From: Neonectria sp. B-13
Taxonomy: Eukaryota; Ascomycota; Sordariomycetes; Hypocreales; Nectriaceae
Direction of reading: 5' to 3'
DNA length: 64,000 nucleotides
Assembly (NCBI GenBank): GCA_002682825.1
Contig: NOKP01000001.1
Coordinates: forward strand, 2,572,387-2,636,386
The notes under the pieces were generated by a model, which saw only the letters and a program-made list of their open reading frames with translations, did no database searches and had not been told where the DNA came from. Of the stretch, positions 12,223 through 24,407 are shown piece by piece; position 1 is the first letter of the stretch; each line of letters starts with the position of its first letter. The position numbers and the translations under genes are program-made.

Positions 12223-12352
12223 CACCCACAAAGCCTATCGGCGGCCACCCGGTTAACATCTACGAACTCGAAGTACCGCGCCAACTTCCTCATCTACCTC
12301 GACGCCAACTCTCGCTTCAGTCGCCAGCAACAAGCCTCCAACCTCCGCCGCC

Positions 12353-13387
12353 ATGGCCACCGACCTCATCATGCCCACTCTTCCGGGCGACCAGCAGTCC
12401 CGCCATTTCTTTCCCCAACAGCGCCCTCACCACCGCTCCCACCAGCGCACCCAGTCCTTCCAGATCCCCGTCGGCCCCCAAATCTCGCCTCTCAGCACCT
12501 CTCAATCCACGAGCCCCGAGTCAAATCCCACCTCGCCCAAGGCATACCACGCTCGTCAGGTCCGCCCAATGTACATGCCTGCCGCCCTGCGTCCCAACCT
12601 GTTTCCGTCCAAGACCACCAAGCCGAAGGCCGACGATGCTGCCTCGTCCTCAAGCTCCGACTCCGACCTCACTCTGCGACGTACGAACAGCAGCATCATG
12701 AACCTGCCCGGCATGTCCGTCTTCGGCAACCGCCTCGTCCGCACCTCGACTGGCGGCAGCAGCCGGAGCAGCATTGACGGCGACTTCGACCTCGACCTGT
12801 TCCCGGAGGTTACGGCATTACCAACCCGCAAGCACTGGAAGGTGAGTTTGCTCATTCCCTCCGCCGCCCACTCCCCCCTTGCGCAGATCGCACATTCCCT
12901 TTGTCACTTGTGTCTCAGACTATCTCATCATGTTCTGTCCCTCCCATTGCGTCATGTTTCAAACTCCCCGCCATACCCCAGGTTTTGCGCACATGGTTAC
13001 TAACACCCTCTCTTCCAGGCCGATATCGAATCCTCTGTCTGCGATGATGCGACCTGCAAGCGCTCTTTCAGCTACTTCACCCGCCGGCACCACTGCCGCA
13101 AATGCGGCAACATCTTCTGCGACTGGCACTCGGCTTTCCTCGTGCCTCTTGACCAGCATGCGAAGTTCAACCCGCGTGCTGCTGCCTCACGCACCTGTGG
13201 TCACTGCTTCGAGGAGTTCAAGGTCTGGTACAGCCGCAACAACAGCCAGGCCTCGAGCGCCGCGTCCTCGGATATCCACGACACCCCTTCCACTCCCATC
13301 ACTGCCGGTGGCAAAGGCAACCAGCTACCCACCGGCCCCGAGATAGCGGCCAGTGTTCCCCGGGACTGGAATTGGAGCACATTTTGA
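12353..13387 (+). CDS. FYVE-type zinc finger protein
   Basis: Exons 12,353-12,841 and 13,019-13,387 are joined by a 177-nt intron (GTGAGT...TTCCAG, phase 0), giving 285 aa. The first 160 residues are Ser/Pro-rich and look disordered. A FYVE finger follows: a W-x-x-D motif (WKAD), a first Cys pair CDDATC, then RRHHCRKCG, further Cys/His residues, and a final CGHC pair. The RRHHCRKCG signature is the phosphatidylinositol-3-phosphate binding loop, so the protein should sit on endosomes or vacuole membranes. The W of WxxD is in exon 1 and the D in exon 2, which independently supports the splice. The first Cys pair has four residues between cysteines rather than the usual two. The tail after the finger is short and Ser/Thr-rich. 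I cannot assign a named orthologue. Confidence 0.88.
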
Positions 13388-14690
13388 GCGACCCATGAGC
13401 AACCGAAACCCATAATAACGATGATTTCTCCCTTCGGGTGGAAGTCGCCCACTCACACAACACCCCTAGAACATACCACTACCGCCTCGAGCGGCAGCAA
13501 GAGATACCCGAGGCGATTCGATTTTTGATTCGCTTCACGAAGCCACGGCCACAACCAGAACGACAATAGATTGTTAGAAATCACACGATGATGGACTCAG
13601 CTGTCAGCCTGAGCCCGCCAATCACCCCATCCTCCTTCCCCCTTCGGGCACTCCTCGCCAGCCCCACATGCATACCCGTCACCACCCCGGACGCGGCGGT
13701 TCGCCGTACCCAGAACCCTGTTTATTTTATTTAAATCGTGCTTGATGTTCCAAAGCGAGGCGTCATGGATTAGCAGGGTCACCACACCTGCCTGTTTTGC
13801 GATCTTTTTTCTGCGCGGTTTCTTGCCGGTTTTCACGCGACACACGAGCTGCTGTCTTGGCGCCCGGGCCTCTCCCAAGACGGGAGGCGGAGATCTACTG
13901 GGCTCGTCACTAATTGCTTTACTTCGACGAAAGATCTCACGCGCACACATATACATAGAGGACATGGATTATGAGCCATTCCAGGCTGGACATACATGAG
14001 GAAGTTTGCGGCTGTGCATGGCCTGGTCCATAGGCCACCGTAAAGAGATATAGATAATGACGCAGTTTCAAAGACTTAAAAAAACATTTGCCGTCTAAAC
14101 CAATGTGCACGTGCAAAGCAGTCAAGGAGTTCCTAGATCATGTCGTGAAGCATTATTCTGGGCAGTTAACGAACAAGTCCTGGTGGGCCTGGAGCCTCCC
14201 AGCTGTCATATGGATTCGCTTTCTACAAGGGAGGATGACCCGTCTCTCAGCTCCACTAAGGTTGGACTCGATGCCACCTAACTTAGGGCTTCCACCAGGA
14301 GAAGGGCATGCCCATGTGAAACAGGTATCGTTTTCATGTCCGCATACAAGGAAACTGGCTCCACGCTTGCCAGTGACTTACAACATCACCTTAGCAACAT
14401 GAATCACATTGCAATTACACATCGGTTCAATCCGTTTGACGTCCAAATCAATAAAGTTAAAACTCCAATAGACACGCTCTATCGCTCATTCTTTCCTCCC
14501 TTCGTTCTCCTGTTGAGTCTATGCAGTTCATATATAGATAGGTAGCTTTCCAAGGTACCTCCCCAAGCCTCCCAATGCACCAAAGGACAAGCATCCCACC
14601 GAAAAAGATTCGTTCACACACATGAGTAGTAGTCAAGCCCCCGCAAGCTCATTTTCCCTTTCCATCAAGTTCCTCCTTTTCATCGGCTAT
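13388..14690. other. Convergent intergenic region
   Basis: This is the 3' flank of both the FYVE gene (+) and the elongase gene (-). It becomes AT-richer towards 14,000-14,600. I see no gene and no notable repeat. Confidence 0.6.
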
Positions 14691-16166
14691 CTAAACCCTC
14701 CGTCGGGCCTTACCGTTGGCCCTCTTAGGCGAAGGCGTCAAGGGGGTCTCATCCGACGAGCCGTTGACCATGCTCTCTCCGCCATAGACCTCCTTCTCAA
14801 TTCCCTTAGCGGCATCCCAGCCAGCCTTCTCGGCGAGGAGAACGTTGTCGTTGACGCTCGGGGCAGTCTTCTTGCCGCTGATCTTGGTCGCGGCGTTGCT
14901 GCGCTTCACATAGCTGGCGATGAAGAAGCTGACAAAGAGGTAGGTCAGGGGTGCAAGATACAGGACGTTGAGCCAGATAGCAAAGGTTTCTCCAGTGGTG
15001 GCGATGCATGGCTGAGTGACGTATCGGGTTTCACCGGTGACCGTCGTCTCCACGTGGGACGGCACCGCTGCGGGCGCCGCACCGGCAGCACCAAGGATAT
15101 AGTTCTTCAAGGAATCGATAGCATTGGCGGCAACAGCGGGGACAACCGAGTCGGAGGGGGCGGCCGTATCGTCTTTAACCACGGCACTAACGCGAGTGGT
15201 GATAGGAACCGTGTAAGTGACAAAAGAGTGAACCATGGCGTAAGAGGCGCCGACGAGGAACTGGGTGATTTGCATCGAGGTGAGGGTGCGCTTGATGGGT
15301 GTCGGGACCCGGATTGAGAACGCAGTCAAGGTGTAATAAAAGTACTAAGCGGTACAACGTTAGCTTCGGAGAACATACTCTTGAAAGGGACATCCGGAAC
15401 TCACCATCAACGAATGAATAAAGGAGTTGATGAGGACGAACATCCAGATGGGGGCGGACATGTAACGGATACCAGCCCACATGGAGAGCATGGCACCAGC
15501 ATGGTGGTAGGTCTGGAGGGTGGAGCTGGGCTTGCCCTTAGCAAGGATGATGAAGGTGTCGAGGACCTCGTAGAACTTGCTAAGGTAGAAGATCCAGCCA
15601 TAGTAAGCCAGACCCTCATTCCACATGCGGCCCGTCTCAGTGCGGCTAGGAAGGCCATCAACGATATGGGAACCCTGAACTGCAGAGACCCATGAGCTTG
15701 AGGCTTCTTCGTAGTAGACAGAGTTGCCAGGGCCGGAGCTGCCGTGTAGACGGCAGAAGCTATCAGCCGTACCGACGAAGCCATCAGGCCCCATGGGGTT
15801 GAGGATGCTCCTCTTCATGCCACCAAGCATACCCCAGAACGTCCAGGCCGAGTAGACGGCGAGGAAGATATTGTGGAGGACCACAAATGCGAAGAAGGGA
15901 CGGGTTTTGCTGATAGCCCAGGGCTTCTTGTTGTGGGCCTTGTTATAGATGTTGAGGCTCTTCACAGTGACGGCATAGAGAGTAGCAATGGCCAAAGGAA
16001 CCTTCCAGTCGAGGGCAGCGGTGAATATGTGATCGGGGATGTTGAAGGGGCGCATGATAGAGGCCGGAACAGCAATGGGAGGAATCGGCGCCGGCGCATT
16101 GGCGGGAGGAAAGCCGAAGAGATTCGAGTCCGGCAAGGAGCGGAACACCTGGACTGGGTCGGCCAT
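14691..16166 (-). CDS. ELO-family very-long-chain fatty acid elongase
   Basis: Exons 16,166-15,405 and 15,344-14,691 are joined by a 60-nt intron (GTGAGT, GCTAACG branch, CTTAG; phase 0), giving 471 aa. The splice restores the family motif NSFIHSLM|YFYY. The protein should be the condensing enzyme (3-ketoacyl-CoA synthase) of microsomal fatty acid elongation in the ER membrane. Visible ELO motifs: SKFYEVLDT at 196-204, LQTYHH at 217-222 and the NSFIH...YFYY segment at 247-258. Several hydrophobic segments are present and the C-terminus is Lys/Arg-rich (KRANGKARRRV), a likely ER-retention region. In the histidine box HxxHH the first His is Gln (Q218); H221 and H222 are kept. A luminal-like loop of about 130 residues after the YFYY block is longer than in yeast Elo1-3. 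Substrate chain length cannot be told from sequence. Confidence 0.9.
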
Positions 16167-19100
16167 GGCGACGACTGTGGAGGTTGTAGAGGGAGCTGGT
16201 GAAGTTTGGGAGAAGAGTGAGGGCTCCGATAGCCTCGTTGTCGGTCAATTGACTTGGTCTCGCCGTTGGGGAACGAAGACGGTCGATCAAAGGACGACAA
16301 TTGCTTGGCGGGGTTGCTGTGGATGGGGTGTAGCCTCTCCGGAGAAGCTCTATGCGTAGGTTGAAGGTGCGACGAATTGGTTTTGGGGACCTCCGGGGTC
16401 GGTTGGGTCTTTATTGACTGTCCTTTTGGCGCTCCAGTTTTTGGTTTGTTGAGAGCAAGAGAAAGCGGTTGGGAGAGGACGGGGAAGGAGGAGGAGTGAA
16501 CCTGAAGGACGGGATAGCCAAGGCCAAGCAAGGTCACGTCACGCAAGAGGGTCTGGAGGAGCAATTGGGGAAAGTCGAGATTCTGGAGGAGAAGGAGACG
16601 AGGACGAAGATACGGGGAAAAGAAGAGGAGAGCGGAAGAAAGTGAGAGAGAGAGACGAGGCTTAGTTTAAGAGAGTCGAGGTAGAGGTCCAGCTTGGCTG
16701 CTTTTCCATGCACTTTTTTCGCACCCTTTTCGCACCCAGGACGTACCTCACTTGCCGGCTTGGGGAGGGGATTGGGACAGGGGACCGGGGACCGGGGTCG
16801 GGCCAAGTCAGAAAAGGCCAAGGAAAGCACGTACCATGTTGAGAGACTGACAAACTGACACCCGCTAGAAGGAACAGACGGGAGTGCACGAAAGTACGGA
16901 AGAAAGTACGTACATGCTGGCTGGTATTCCGCCGTTCGTATCCGTCCGGCATGGCTTTTCTCACCAGTCTTGTGCCCGTACTCTGTATCTAACTTGTGTG
17001 CGAAGTTCCATACCGTCTCACAAATTATGGACGTCCTGCGTGGAACGGTTGTGTGTGTCTCATCATCTGGCTCCCGCACTTTGACTACTGTGGAGTAGCT
17101 GAATAGCTTTAATCCGTACACCGCGGGCATATATACCATGTGCCAATCACCCTCTGTCCTCCGTTCCCAACAGGGACACAGATAAGTACGTACGGGTGAA
17201 GTCCGTTCAGGGTACCTACCTCTACGGGGCGTGTGGGGTGGGTCTGGGGGACCCTGAACCGCGGCTCGCAGAGCTTGGCTTGTTGGAAGAAGTGCTGAGC
17301 TCTTAGTACTTCCTTGCACCATGGCACCTGAGTCGACATTCAAGATGCACTCAACCAAGCCGCTGATCGCCGCTGCGTAGCTGAAAAGCGAGAGGTGACG
17401 AGGTTGACAATTGGATAAGACTATGGCCGCTACATATGCATGTCCACGCTCCAGCACACCCCCCGAGACCGGACACGTCAAGAGAGGCCATCATGTGTGT
17501 TTGTGGGCACCGGGAGAAGAAAGCGCGAAAGAGCGCAAGAGACACAGAGGCGGCCTATGACGGTGGAGCAACGGGATCCAGGTTGGCTCCGTCGGTCGGT
17601 CGTATGCAGTACTCTGTGTGTGATATGACCCGTTTGACGTTATGCCGCACCCTTCGAGAAGGTCAGAGGTACGCCTCAGCCTTCCAGTGAACTCGGCTCG
17701 TAGAGGTATTCGTATTCACTATCAATATCAATATCAATATCACAAAGTACTAGTAGTACTCAGTCGGCCTTCATTCCAACAAGAACAATGTACATTCATA
17801 GCATATCACATACCACACCTCAGGCATGCGCGGAACCAGGAAACAAGAAAATACCACGGGTACGTACCAGCCCGTATCTGAGTGGCAGTTGGCAGCGGCC
17901 AACAACCCAAACACAGCGAAGGCATCCAGAACCACAAGCCTCCGCCAGTCACACTCCACAAGGCAACAAAAAAAAAAGTCAGCAATCGCTGGGCCGGTTT
18001 TTGTTGGGGAAGCACTAATGCAATGCCCGATTTTCGCCTCCCGGTGCTGTGGAGCACGGCCTGGGTCGCCTTTCCGTGATGCAACGCCAAAACCTCTCCA
18101 AGCCGGAGAGAGGGAAACCCGGCAATGTGCAAATGTCCGTCGCCCGCAGTCATGATGTGTTGCGTACTGCCAAATCTCACCCGTGGGTGCGTACCAGCAC
18201 CGCGGTAGTTGCGCTCCCATGTTGCGCCCATGTGCGACATGCGCGGCTCCTACAGCGCGATCTGATGACGCCTTCCGATCGATAATGGCCAGTTTCGTCG
18301 TGCTACTTTCTGGGATTTGCTGCTGGTTGTCGTCGATTTAGTCTAAGGTGCGCCGTAGCTTCCACTCCAACGGTCCAAGCGGCCCCTGCATCTGCTCCTA
18401 TTCTGATGTAATTGATGGCCAGGTGCTGTGCTGTGCTCCCGTTTACCGTAAGGTATCCCATCCCATGTGCAGTCTTATCCCTATCCTGGACTCAAATCAC
18501 ATGCGCCTTTCTCGTCCCAATCTTCCCAAGTTGTCATTCATCAGCACCTCCTGAACAAACGTTGCCTCGGCCTCTTTTTGTTTTGTCTTTCATGCAAGCC
18601 GTCCGCCGAGCCGCGGATGACCATCTCACCGACCCGAACGGGCGAGGTCCTCAACAAAACCACTTCTCCCCGTCTCTTCCCAGAGGTGCCCACCCGCCCA
18701 TCCGGCTTGACCCCCCAGAATGGTACCACCCTGGTCGGCTTTTGACACCAGGTGTAAACCCCTACCATCTCTGATTTACACCCAGTACGTACGAGGCACG
18801 AAACTACGAATATCTATCTACATGCCCCTGGACTCGCCGGGAGGGACCTAGAGCCGAATCCCACCCACCCTCCGGTCCCTTCCTTCCCAAACAGGCAACC
18901 CTCTCTGGCACTGACGACACTGGTTGGCGCAACAGGCCCAATCCTCCCCGGCGTCAACCACAGTGTTGTGTCTTGGATTTAACTGAGATAATCCATCTGA
19001 AGCTAACCTCCGCCCAGGGGCAATGCCGACATCCCGACCCCAGGCAAGCACATACCCATTCTAGATCTCGCAACCATCGTCACGAACCGGGGTCCTCGCC

Positions 19101-19674
19101 GCCCTCGCTTCGCCCGCTCGGCCGAAAGTGGAGAACTATTGCCGCTCGACTCTCCGTCGGACTTGCGCCATCCGTCATAAATCCCGGCTCTGCCTGGGCG
19201 CCAAGGGGCCACTTCCTCCATCCCTTCCGGCTCATCAGATGACATGGCGCACGCAGGAAAAGTCAAAAGCCCCTAAAGTCTGATAAGACGGTTTCTTTGA
19301 ACCTGTAACAAGCCTTCAACATTGTTCATACAGTCGCTCTAAGCCTCCTCGTCTATCCCAGCCTGGCTTACCCACCTCAAGAAAAATCCCAGACTCTGCC
19401 CAATATTGAAGCATCTACGCAGTCACATGGGTCCGGTCACCTCGTTCACCAAAAACCTTTTCTACACATGCGTTTGTTTCATCATGGTTTACATTCATAT
19501 AATACGTATCTACCAGCCAGCCACTATGGTCGCGGCTTACAAACTCTGGCTCTGTTGCTATCCAACGCACCATCATGACATCTCGTTTGAGTGTACTTGT
19601 ACATCACAATATCCATGAGCTCATCCGGTTACCAACAAGCCCAATGCCATCCAATGGATGGACTCGGGTTCCGT
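16167..19674. other. Intergenic region between elongase and carboxypeptidase genes
   Basis: The left part is the promoter of the elongase gene and the right end is the 3' flank of the carboxypeptidase gene. A long minus-strand frame at 16,534-17,481 has no recognisable domain and is not accepted. A short ATCAAT/ATATCA repeat lies near 17,719-17,744. No RNA gene is seen. Confidence 0.5.
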
Positions 19675-21366
19675 TTAGAACCACTCGCCACCCAGCCAGC
19701 GGTTGAAGAAGTCAACAGACGCCTCAGGCTGGTCCATGGGCACCATGTGGCCGGCGCCATAGATTTGCATGAAGGTAAAGTGGCCGCTCGACTTGACCTT
19801 GCCGTACTCCTCAGACTTCTCATCGACCTTGAGGGACTTGATGTCAGCGTTGACGAAACCCTTCTGGCCGTCCCACTCGAGCTCGTTGGTCCAGGCCTGG
19901 TTGCCGAGCCAGTTGCAGATGAAGTCGGCATCACCAGCATAGATCAAGACGGGGATCTTCTCTAGGAGACCAGGCACAACATGGTGGTAAGGCTGCATCC
20001 AGTCACCAGCAAAGAGGAAGTTGCGGTTGATGTCCATGTTGCAGCTGTCATAGCTGCTGACCTCGGCGCCGAGGGCCTCCTTGACGTGATCCTGGTTGAG
20101 GTAGTCTGAGATGTAACCGAGGCCAGAGTAGCACAGGTTGCTGCTGTCTTCGCAGTTGCCTCGGATGTCATAGACGTTGCGGCCAGTGCGCTGATAAGGG
20201 CCCATCATGGCGTTATTGCAGTAGATGCTGGCGGGCACGCAAGACCAGGAGCTACCAGACTCGTAGCAGCTCTTGATGAGGGACTGGCAGCGGGGCAAGG
20301 CGTTGTCCATGGACTGGCATTCGCCTTCGCTCAGGACAGAGGGGTAGCCACCCTCGCCGCAAGCCATGGGTCGGTAGTAAGCATACTGGGTGTAACCGTC
20401 GGTGAGACCGTTGCCAATCAACACACTCTGAAGGTTGATGTTTCGGTTCTCGTGAGACAAAATCTCTGAGGCGAATACGGGAATGTAGTGGCCAGCGTAC
20501 GACTCTCCGGCAATGTGGAAGTCCTGCTTGGCATACTCAGGGAACTGCTTGAAGAAGAGAGTGAGGAGGGCGTAGATGTCCTTGCCGGCAGCAACGGTAT
20601 CGCTCACTGAGCCACCGCTGTAGGAGTAGCCGACGTTGACGGGCTGGTCGAGGAAGATGACGGAAGCGTTGTTGTTCCACGAGGAGGGGTTTCGGACAAT
20701 CTCGAGCTTCTCGTTGATGGAAGAGGGGCCCAGCTCAAGGAACAGGCCGGTCAGGGAGGAGCAGCCAGGGCCACCGTTGAGCCACAGGACAACAGGGTCG
20801 TTGGCAGGGTCGTTGCGAGACTCAAAGAACCCTTAGAACCATTAGCAGGGGCCGGGTACAAGTCAGCCTTGGTTGAACTTACAGTAGAAAAGGTGCTTGT
20901 CCTCTTCATCATCATCGAGATAGCCGCTGTACTGCTTGACATCATCGACACCCAGGCTCTTAGGGTCGACCTTCTTGGTGCGTAGCTTGTAGTTCTCGAG
21001 CTTTCCACCGAGCTCACGCTGAGGCTCGCCGTCCTTCTCGGTCCAAAGGGCCTGGACATCCTCACCCTTGAGGATGTGGTCCCAGTGGCTGTCAGGCCTA
21101 CGGGAGCTCGGCTTAGGCTTGGGGCCATGAGCCTGCTTCTTGAAGGCCTCGACGGCCTCGGGGACGAGCATGGAAACCTCATCCCAGACGGCCTTGGCCT
21201 CGGAGGTGATGTCACCAAAGATCTCCTCCAGGGGCTTGGTCCAGTCGGCGACCTTGTTGAGATCGATGACGGGCTTGTTGGAGTCACCGCCCATGACCTT
21301 CTGGTCCTGGAAGCCAACCGCCGACGAGGCGGCGCCCAGCACGAGGGCGGAGGTTGACAAGCGCAT
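19675..21366 (-). CDS. cpyA: Vacuolar carboxypeptidase Y, serine carboxypeptidase S10
   Basis: Exons 21,366-20,883 and 20,831-19,675 are joined by a 51-nt intron (GTAAGT, CTAATGG branch, CTAAG), giving 546 aa. The junction makes the Trp of [13 protein letters not shown], a family hallmark. The enzyme removes C-terminal residues from peptides in the vacuole. Residues 1-18 form a signal peptide ([18 protein letters not shown]), followed by an Asp/Glu/Lys-rich propeptide of about 130 residues. The mature domain shows [15 protein letters not shown] with nucleophile S272, DADFICNW with D464, and GAGHMVP with H523, a complete catalytic triad. Length matches other filamentous fungal CpyA proteins. 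The enzyme is expected to mature in the vacuole by propeptide cleavage. Family assignment is very secure; the symbol follows Aspergillus usage. Confidence 0.96.
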
Positions 21367-23468
21367 GATTGCTAACTGTGCCGGAATGGATTCTGATGTT
21401 GATAGAGGCGCCGGCGATGAAGGTGGTGATGATTGTTTGGGCCGGGGAGATGGGTGCAGATGAGGGAGATACGGAGGAGGGAAGAGGGAGAAGCGAGAAC
21501 GGCGGGCGCGGAAGCGACGTAATATGGGAAGGTGCCGTGCTCGGAAACTGGGGGAGGAGCTGCCCAGCAACCTACCGTACCGGGAGGATTGGTCCCTACT
21601 ACAGGGACCTTTGGGAGGGAGCATGACCCAATCAGCCCCCGCGCCGCCCCCGCGTTAGCGCTAGTGGCAGGGCGTCTTCAGGCAGGAACTGGCTACGTGC
21701 TCCACACTCATTGATAACGTGACGCATGTCCGCACTGACCTTGATGAGTTGACGATAAGCGCCGAGTCAGGTACGGGCGTCATTCCAGAGCACCATCGCC
21801 TCACTCACCGAGTCGTTTGCCTTATCTTCACTGAGAAACAGCAATAAGGAAGCGTCCAGTATTGCTCCTTATTTCGGCCCTGGGGCCGCCAGTTTATTTG
21901 CTCCTTTACTCCCAGCGTCCGCGTCGTCGGGCTGGTGGCGGATCAGCCGGGATCGGGCATGATCCAAGCCATGACATGACGTAAGGGAACCGGGTGTCTC
22001 AGTCGGTGACTCGGTGTCGTGGCTGGGAGCTACCTACCTACATTCCATGATAACGAAGCAACCACCTGCATCTTGGTTACAACTGGTCGATGAGTTCCGG
22101 TCGAATTATGAAGTACACTCTTCATACACCTGAATGCACATTATTTAAGCAAGGCATTGTCCATGGAGGAAATGGGCCAGATTGTGCTTCGGATGTCTTG
22201 GCTAGGTATCCATCCAAGTCATCGACCAAGCGTGGCCCCTGTCGTCTATCTGAGTCTGTAACAACAATTGCAACACTACTTCGCCCGAAACTGAAGCTGC
22301 CACATCGTCAGCAATCCACGCATCCTCTGCCACGCATGAAAGCATTAAGAAGTGTGGGCCTGATCAGATAAGCCAGACACGTTGTCACCCTGCAAATGCT
22401 CATCCACACCTCATTGGATCCTACCCTGAAGGATGCATTCGGGGAGAATCCGTTTAACCTGGAATCCAGCGCTGCAGTTCAACTCGAGCAGCCGAATGTG
22501 TGTTTTCACGACCAGACGTCGCCCAAGCTCAAAGTTCACTTATTCACCAAGGGTTGGCAGCGCAGTTACTCTTTTTCCGCAGTCGAAGTATTCCCTCTCT
22601 TTTGTGTTTCAGCATCACCTCAAAACGCGGACGGCGGCTCTGAACCAAGTGCCTATGGAAAGTGGCCTAAGCATGTAAATTTTCAAAAGGGATAACTACA
22701 ATATGAAATCAGTTATATCTTAGGAATCGGGGAATATGCTGCAGATCATGTTAGGGCAGCAGTGGGCATTTGCACGGATGAACGGGCAAGTAGTTCCTGT
22801 TTGTGAACGCTGCTACGGTTGATCAAATCTGAGTAGGTAGACTACCTAGAGCCCGCTAAGCACTCATCGCCGTAAGGTGGTATGCTCAAATTCATACATA
22901 TTTCTACACACGCGGTATCGTCTGGTATTCTCAGTCATGCAATTAATAACTGACATGCCGTCATGCGATCTGCCTTTGAAACATCTTCACTAGCCGAATG
23001 GCCTTTCAAACCTGCCTCATGCTAGCATAGTTAGCTTTGACGACGACAAAGCCGCAAAACCGTCAGCATTATGAGTATTTCGCAAAAACCCACTAGTCGC
23101 ACATCCGCAAGACATATGGCGACTATCAAGGTAGATCTTCTGAGTTCCATGTCCACCAAGTGACTCAAGGCCGAAGGTTCCAGTTTTCCAATTCGGGACG
23201 AGCGGGGCCTCGCGCAAGAAATTCCCCAGCGCTGTGCCTACGGCTGTCCCTGATGGCGGGGTCGAAGAAAAAGTCCAGTCGCTAACACTTCCTGACGTTA
23301 CCTGAAGTATTCAACGACACTACTTCTTTCATCCAACTTCACGACCAGACGACTAGACGACCAGACGACCTCCAGCCAGCTGCATTGTCTTACTAACTTG
23401 TCTTCCTTCCTGTCCTTACTTCGCTTCTTTCTCCATACCGCCGTACAACACCAAACCGCCCGCCCGCC
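21367..23468. promoter_or_regulatory. Divergent promoter region, cpyA and SDO1
   Basis: About 2.1 kb separate two divergent starts. The middle (22,000-23,200) is relatively AT-rich with no credible gene. A short imperfect repeat of CGACCAGACGA type lies at 23,341-23,370, within 130 nt of the SDO1 start. No specific factor site is claimed. Confidence 0.5.
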
Positions 23469-24407
23469 ATGTCCCGCATCAACCAGCCCTCCAACCAGAT
23501 CAAGCTGACCAACGTGTCGCTCGTCCGCCTCAAGAAGGGCAAGAAGCGCTTCGAACTGGCCTGCTACAAGAACAAGCTCCTAGAGTGGCGCTCCGGCATC
23601 GAGACGGACCTGGACAACGTCCTGCAGATCCCCAGCGTCTTCCTCAATGTCTCCAAGGGCCAGACGGCGCCCCGCGAGGACCTGGACAAGGCCTTCGGAA
23701 AGGGCAAGCCCGCCAACGACATCATCCTCGAGATCCTCCGCAAGGGCGAGATGCAGGTCGGCGAGAAGGAACGAGCCGCGCAGCTCGAGCGTGTCCACGC
23801 CGAGGTCGTCAGCATCGTCGCCAGCAAGCTCGTCGACCCTCGTACAAAGCGCGTCTACACCTCCGGCATGATTGAGAAGGCCCTCGACATGTTGAGCTCC
23901 CAGGCCCATGGCACCGCCGATAAGAACGCCGCCGACAAGAACGCCGCCGGCAGTGCGACGGGGACACCTGCGACGGGCGACGACGGCGAAGCCAAGCCCC
24001 GGGTAAAGGAGCACCATTGGACCGGCGTCGTGACGACCAAGAGCGCAAAGAGCCAGGCCCTCGAGGCCATGAAGGCCCTCATTGCCCATCAGCCCATCCC
24101 GGTTGCAAGAGCGCGCATGAGGTTGCGAATCACTTGCGCTCCCAATGTCCTCAAGCAGGCTGTCAAGGGAGCCAAGGGAGCTGCCAAAGACGACGATGGA
24201 GAGCACAAAGCTCCTGGTACGGTGAAGGAGACGATCCTGGGTTATGTGGAGCAGGTCGAGAGCCAGGATGTGGTAGGCTCCGAGTGGGAAGTTGTAGGAT
24301 TCGTTGAGCCGGGTGCATTCAAGGCCCTGTCCGACTTCGTCGGGAACGAGACCAGGGGCCAAGGACGAGTAGAGGTTCTTGACATGGCCGTCACTCACGA
24401 AGACTAG
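23469..24407 (+). CDS. SDO1: Ribosome maturation protein SDO1/SBDS
   Basis: A single exon encodes 312 aa. The protein works with the GTPase Efl1 to release Tif6/eIF6 from pre-60S ribosomal subunits in the cytoplasm, allowing subunit joining. The N-terminal FYSH domain is clear: KLTNVSLVRLKKGKKRFELA, then NKLLEWR, and PRTKRVYTSGMIEKAL near residue 130. Domains II and III follow, with RARMRLRI at about 215-222. The region between about 150 and 185 is a low-complexity Ala/Asp/Lys/Gly linker with two DKNAA units. A second acidic insert (KAAKDDDGEHK-like) lies near residue 245. Both make this protein longer than the yeast one (about 250 aa). The start codon follows a C-rich leader and begins the conserved N-terminus, so the start is secure. 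Confidence 0.95.
   Translation: MSRINQPSNQIKLTNVSLVRLKKGKKRFELACYKNKLLEWRSGIETDLDNVLQIPSVFLNVSKGQTAPREDLDKAFGKGKPANDIILEILRKGEMQVGEKERAAQLERVHAEVVSIVASKLVDPRTKRVYTSGMIEKALDMLSSQAHGTADKNAADKNAAGSATGTPATGDDGEAKPRVKEHHWTGVVTTKSAKSQALEAMKALIAHQPIPVARARMRLRITCAPNVLKQAVKGAKGAAKDDDGEHKAPGTVKETILGYVEQVESQDVVGSEWEVVGFVEPGAFKALSDFVGNETRGQGRVEVLDMAVTHED

Larger units (their letters stand above)
5625..12352. other. Long gene-free region, about 6.7 kb
   Basis: I find no open frame, alone or joined by splice sites, that looks like a known protein. Many overlapping frames of 60-215 codons occur on both strands, as expected by chance at this base composition. The stretch is not AT-rich, so it shows no obvious sign of repeat-induced point mutation. 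It holds several short tandem repeats, listed separately. From about 11,000 onward it becomes strongly pyrimidine-rich and probably contains the promoter and 5' leader of the FYVE gene at 12,353. Confidence 0.55.

Noticed and set aside
16534..17481. 315-codon minus-strand frame upstream of the elongase
   Set aside because: It overlaps the elongase promoter, has no recognisable domain, and its composition is Cys/Pro/Ser/Arg-rich like chance translation of GC-rich DNA.
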